DNA from: Blattamonas nauphoetae
Taxonomy: Eukaryota; Preaxostyla; Oxymonadida
NCBI GenBank assembly: GCA_033064195.1
Contig: JARBJD010000147.1
Coordinates: 113,018-177,017, forward strand
Direction of reading: 5' to 3'
DNA length: 64,000 bases
The position numbers were made by a program, and so were the translations under genes. How positions within the stretch are numbered: position 1 is the stretch's first letter; each line of letters begins with the position of its first letter. The notes under the pieces were generated by a model, which did not search any database, was not told the origin of the DNA, and was given only the letters and a program-made list of their open reading frames with translations. Below, in pieces: positions 59,901-64,000 of the stretch.

Positions 59901-61611
59901 TTCTCGTATTTCCACGATGCTTGATTTGGTCGAAATGACAATCAAACATTCTCAATCGCAGGAGATAGCCTGAATAGATCGCTCCTCCCCATTTCGTCGC
60001 TTCATTTCGCGTGAAAGTGCAGGAGGTAAAGTAATGATAGATCGATGCTGTAGACACAGCTCCGCCTTGATTCGCTTTGTTCCCGTCGAAGTGGCAGTGG
60101 AAGAAGCGGATGAGGGAAAATGGCAGATTGAGAGCTCCTCCATTCCCGTTTGAGGTTTGTCTGACGAATGAAGTGTTGGAGAAGAACAGGAAGGAAACTG
60201 GGTTGGAGAGGGAGACGGCACGTGCAGAGGAGAACTTGGAGGTGGGAGGGGAGAAAGTTGAAGAGACGATGCAAACTTCTTGAAAGTTGAACAGGCTGAT
60301 TTGGTTGTTTCCTGTTGATGTTTCTGTCTCTCTCCAAAACTTGAATGTGCACGTGTCGATCAGACACTTCACTTTGTTCGCTCGAACGGCTGTTGCTGAG
60401 ACGAGAGTGATGTGCTGGGCGTGGCATTCCACTTCAAATGAACATCCAACGAATTTCACATTTCCTGTAATTGGGTTGAGTGTGATGAGGACAAATGACG
60501 ATGTCATGTTGGTTGCTTTGATTGTGCATCCTTGGAAGACATAGTGCGTGAATTCTGATCCGTGATTGATTCGTTGGGCGGATGATGTGATTTCGGGGAG
60601 ATAGTCATATGATTTGGTTGTTTCGGTTTCTTCCTCGTTCACACATTCCAACAAACTGCTGTTCTGAATCAAAAATTCATTTTGTTTTCCCAGTCTTGTC
60701 GTCAGTGTTCCTTCCATACTCTTCACCACACATCTCACTTCACATCCAACAATTCTCTCTCGAAGCCAACGAAAACTAAGAGATGTGGGATGGGCAGGGT
60801 TGGAGGAGAGATTGAAGAACTGGCAATCACTCACAACGGATTGGATCTGGCAATCGTTCGTGAGGCCATATTCCGACGGGGATGACGAAAATGACAGCCC
60901 GCTGTTGGAAGTGAGGGTCTGTGAGTCCAAGTGAATGGATGAAAGTGACATGGAGATTGATTCTGTCGGAGGCAGGGCAGGGTCAATCTCCAAAACTGAT
61001 CCGATCTGGTTTCCACTATTCTTGAGCATACAAAGTGAAACAGTGAGAGAGCAGGATGATTCTGAGTCAAAAGTGGACGGGACAAGTTTGAATGGTGAGA
61101 CAGCGCATCCACATGGAAGACCACCGATTCGGCCAAAACATGAGAATTCCAGCTCAGAGAGCACACACGCCAAGAATCCTGGTTTTGTGGTCCTGAAATG
61201 AAGGATGAAATGAACGAAAACGACGATACCAGAAACGAGATCAAAGGTGAGCGAGGCCAACGAGAGTGTTGTGTTTTGAATGGTGAAGACCGATGACGAA
61301 GGGCAATTCGCTGATGAATCAGAATCACAATGGTTTCTGTGATTGTCTGCAAGTTGTTTTCCGGAAACGGTGGCGATTATCGTCTGCTCGGATCCAATCA
61401 CAGAGACATCTTTTGAAGCGAGGCGAATTGTCGAAGCAATCCATGTCGAAGTTGAAAGATGAAGACAATTCGGAGTGGAAGAACTCAATGAGATATCGGC
61501 ACATGATGTGATGAGAAGGCGGTTCAGTGATGGTCCGGAATTTTCTTCAAATGTTTTGGGATGACTGGTGGGGATGATGGTGAGCAAAACAACCGTTAAT
61601 ATCGCATTCAT
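50920..61611 (-). pseudogene. Giant beta-helix receptor-like pseudokinase, copy B (frame-interrupted tandem paralogue)
   Basis: This is a full-length paralogue of copy A, from the leader (MNAILTVVLLTIIPTSHP, start 61611) to a pseudokinase tail ending NNQLLFFA. The C-terminal 1,271 codons are open, including the juxtamembrane domain, the membrane helix (WLLPLICGVVVLGLILVLVI) and the kinase-like fold. Upstream, the frame changes about eight times: near 54,755, 56,930, 58,013, 58,400, 58,520, 59,325, 59,453 and 59,925. Most are single-base differences from copy A, often in short homopolymers (for example CCCCC against CCCC near 56,930). Synonymous-looking conservation continues across every break. 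Compared with copy A it has an extra module of about 1.06 kb near 55.05-56.11 kb. It may be a true pseudogene, a donor for gene conversion, or a functional gene with assembly errors in repetitive sequence. Confidence 0.8.
55050..56110 (-). repeat. Extra ectodomain module present only in copy B
   Basis: Copy A reads directly from one Cys module (DHPNCGIEQLPCSSL) into the next segment, whereas copy B has two such modules (DHPNCGTEQLPCSTL and DHPNCGTKPLPCSSI) separated by about 353 residues that copy A lacks. A near-direct repeat containing TTCCACAATTCGGATGAT borders the extra segment at both ends, which is the footprint expected of recombination between repeats. Confidence 0.75.
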
Positions 61612-62638
61612 CTTGAGTTCCTGCTCACCCAAAACTTTGTTTCTTCCACTTTTTTCATGATTCTCGTCAGAATAGTTGATCTTTTCTGAGTAACGGAGTT
61701 AATAAAGGGTATGGGTTCGAATTCTGACCAGAGGTTCCGCTCAAATCATCCATGAAATGACTTAAATGGCATGGAGGCAATTACCGTGTGAACTTCATGA
61801 TTTGACACGACAAATCGTGTCATTTATTGAGTGTTGACTTCGAGTGTGAAAGCGACGATTCTCCTCTCAAGATAGAGCTTATAGAATCCACCACACCGTT
61901 GTTCAAAGAAATCTCCTATTTGCGCTGTTTGGCAGAAAATGTGTAGAATGTTTCGGATCTTTCGGACACGAACCAAACACAGATGATATTTCATTCATTA
62001 TCCTCGTCTTTGCATGTTATTTCGAGGTTTATGAAGAATCACAGAAAAAGCCATCCAACCTAATTGGCATTACTCTCCAGTCCTTCACCATTCTTCTCAA
62101 GTTTGACCCGCAGCGTTTGTTCAGAAATGTGATCGTCGTGTTGTCCTTCACAGCTTCGCATCGCTCTCAATCCTTTTGCAAACAAAATCCTCAGAATATG
62201 AGCCAACTTCAGCTGACTGTGCAACGATGTTGGGTTTTATTGACGATGCCTATCTTACACCGATCTCTTCATGCCCACTCTCTGATTCCACCGCATCTCG
62301 TGATCATTTCAATCTTTTTCTCTTTTTTCTGCGATCACTGATGGATCTCTTGTTCTTTTCTCCTCATCTATCACCCTCCAATGAAATACCGAATCTTATG
62401 AATTGAGCCCCTGGCTGCTCCAGAACACAACCAATATACAAGAAATCGAACATTCAAAGCAACTCCTCCGACCATCCGAGTGCAGTCCTCACTCCAACCT
62501 TGCCTTCCCAAACGTTAGAAACTGAACATTTCAATGATGATCTGTTTTCTCTTGAAAACGAATCTCTCTCGCACTGATGTCAGTGAAAGTGGGTTGGATC
62601 GGATCACAGAGTTTCCGAAACCAGACACTCGAGTGATC
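61612..62638. other. Intergenic region between divergent giant genes
   Basis: It contains the 5' flank shared with copy A (61612 to about 61830) and then about 800 bp with only short frames. A plus-strand stretch at about 62010-62340 is open for roughly 100 codons but shows no family signal. Promoters of both flanking genes should lie here. Confidence 0.4.
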
Positions 62639-64000
62639 ATGCCATATTTCACATTTTCTCGCTCTTCCTCCTTCTCTCGACGGGAATGAGCACATCTCTC
62701 CCAACTCTATCCAAACATATCCCAAACGAAATCCGACTTCCGAAAGCAGACTTCCATTGCGATGGATATCTGTTCGAATCGACAAGAATTTCAGTGGTGG
62801 GAGAGAACGGCACAGTGATCAGGCAGACAGACTCAAAGTCGACACAACACGTTCAAACCCTATCTGCAAATCAGGCGACGAGACATCCTCCGTTCATGTT
62901 CCGAATTGTCAACTCAACGGCGTCTTTCGGTTCCCTCAAGTTTCTCTGGAATCACATAGTGCTGGACTCGACCGAAACGTCAACGAAGACGGGCCCACTG
63001 GAGCAAGGGCAGCCGACCATCCACGCTGTGCCATCGTCGAATCATCCACACTCTCCCTCACCCAAATCGAGTTCCAGCTTGAAACAGTCGTTTCCCCGCT
63101 TTTGATCACATCGACAGACTCTTCGGCTGATACCAGCTCGTCAGTCACGCTGGTCAGTTGTGTCGTCCAAACAGACACGCCCCTCATCCCGTCCTTCACC
63201 GAAATCATGTCCGAACAACCATCATCCACTGCAGCTGTTGTGACTGTCGCTTCGGCGTCCATATCTTCCCTCTCGCTCCTCGGGGAGAGTGGCATTGCCT
63301 CAACCGTCAGCCTCGCCTCGTTCCCTCCACTCCTCACAACAATCGTCACAACATCGCATTTCCACAATCTTACAGGGACACCAGTTCCTCACCTCAGCCT
63401 CGCCACTGTCCAACACAGCTTTTGGCAGGAAACGAGATGAGCCGAGTGGACGATGCTTTGTACGGACAGTGGCATCCATTCTGGGCCACTCGCAGTCGTT
63501 CGACCTCATCAACTCCACACTGCTCGAATGTGAGAATCCTCGAACAGGAAGGAACGAGGATGAAGCGACAATCAAGAACATCACAGGAACACACACATTC
63601 ACGTCATCCGCAGGATCTTTCAAAAGGAGACAGGATTCGTACATTATCACTTTACTAGCTGCATCATCTCTTCGGCTTCACAGACACAAACGTTCACCAT
63701 CATCTCCATTCAAGGCCTTTCTGGAACTGTGAAACTGACAGGTTGCTCATTCACCATCGACTGCAAAACCTACCACGTTGGAGTGATGAACATACAAGGA
63801 GTTGTAGAAGGAAAACAATCGCTCTTGATCGATTCGTGCTCGGTCAAATACGACAAGAATGAAACACTCGCCCAAACAAGCAATCAAATCCTGACGTATT
63901 CCTCAGTCATGACAGATGTCACCCACTCAACCTTCGAATCACTAAAAGGAGCTTCCCGAACACGAACATTCCAAGCAACTACCTCTGTTGCATTCATTCC
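62639..64000 (+). pseudogene. Beta-helix surface protein gene, 5' part with several frame breaks (runs off right edge)
   Basis: Pieces in successive frames match the N-terminal region of giant copy A in order: FRIVNSTASFGSLKFLW (about 62900), then VESSTLSLTQIEFQLE (about 63040), then DLINSTLLECENPRTG (about 63510; copy A has SIQNSSLLECVNEE), then GLSGTVKLTGCSFTIDC and LLIDSCSVKYDK (63700-63850; copy A has NPLSGNVEFVGCSFEVEC and CLIDTCTFKF). The last frame is open to the window end. A leader-like stretch (IFHIFSLFLLLSTG) lies at about 62643-62685, but it is not in frame with the ATG at 62639. At least three frame changes are needed, so it is either a decaying member of the family or a poorly resolved one. 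The gene diverges from copy B. Confidence 0.6.

Noticed and set aside
62117-62406. Two overlapping plus-strand frames of about 75 codons
   Set aside because: Hydrophobic and polar stretches occur, but no intron model joins them convincingly and no family was recognised.
1-64000. Retroelements, Polintons, other virus-like elements and CRISPR arrays
   Set aside because: No reverse transcriptase, integrase, capsid, packaging ATPase or protein-primed polymerase segments were recognised, and no regular repeat-spacer array is present.

Overview
The window is nuclear DNA of a flagellated protist. The evidence is: large genes in the standard code (TAA, TAG and TGA all end long frames), very short spliceosomal GT-AG introns (31-68 nt, one of about 108 nt), a Piezo-type channel, an OFD1-like basal-body protein, and a crowd of giant intronless surface-protein genes. 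Base composition is moderate. A metamonad such as an oxymonad of the Blattamonas type would fit, but this is an inference from gene style and no marker gene proves it.

Layout. 1-809 (-) is the 5' part of a secreted beta-helix-type protein that runs off the left edge. 973-5387 is a nested transposon: a hAT-like element (1034-4583, 8-bp target duplication CCAAAAGT) sits inside a foldback element with arms of about 300 bp. 6040-14398 (-) and 16239-22096 (+) are two giant receptor-like genes, each with one apparent reading-frame break. Each is followed or flanked by one member of a duplicated four-exon gene with a U-box-like C-terminus (14560-15859 and 22566-23892). A small terminal-inverted-repeat element lies at 24102-24524.

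The central block holds ordinary intron-bearing cell genes: Piezo (24709-33965, -), a TLC/ceramide-synthase-like protein (about 34030-35048, +), an OFD1-like coiled-coil protein (35253-38289, -) and a small secreted MRH-like lectin-type protein (38517-39017, -). The right third is a tandem duplication of an 11-12 kb unit. Copy A (39865-49503, -) is an intact frame of about 3,212 codons. Copy B (50920-61611, -) is a close paralogue interrupted by about eight frame breaks and carrying an extra 1.06-kb module. A further related gene starts near 62.65 kb (+) and leaves the window.

The most striking system is the giant family. Its members share a signal peptide, a very long Ser/Thr-rich repetitive ectodomain of beta-helix type with recurring Cys-containing modules, a shared juxtamembrane beta-sandwich-like domain, one membrane helix with a basic stop-transfer, and a cytoplasmic kinase fold that lacks the catalytic residues. 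They look like adhesin or receptor pseudokinases. Tandem duplication, module gain or loss, patchwork identity and frame breaks suggest a fast-evolving surface repertoire. Part of the frame breakage could instead be uncorrected single-base assembly error in repeats.
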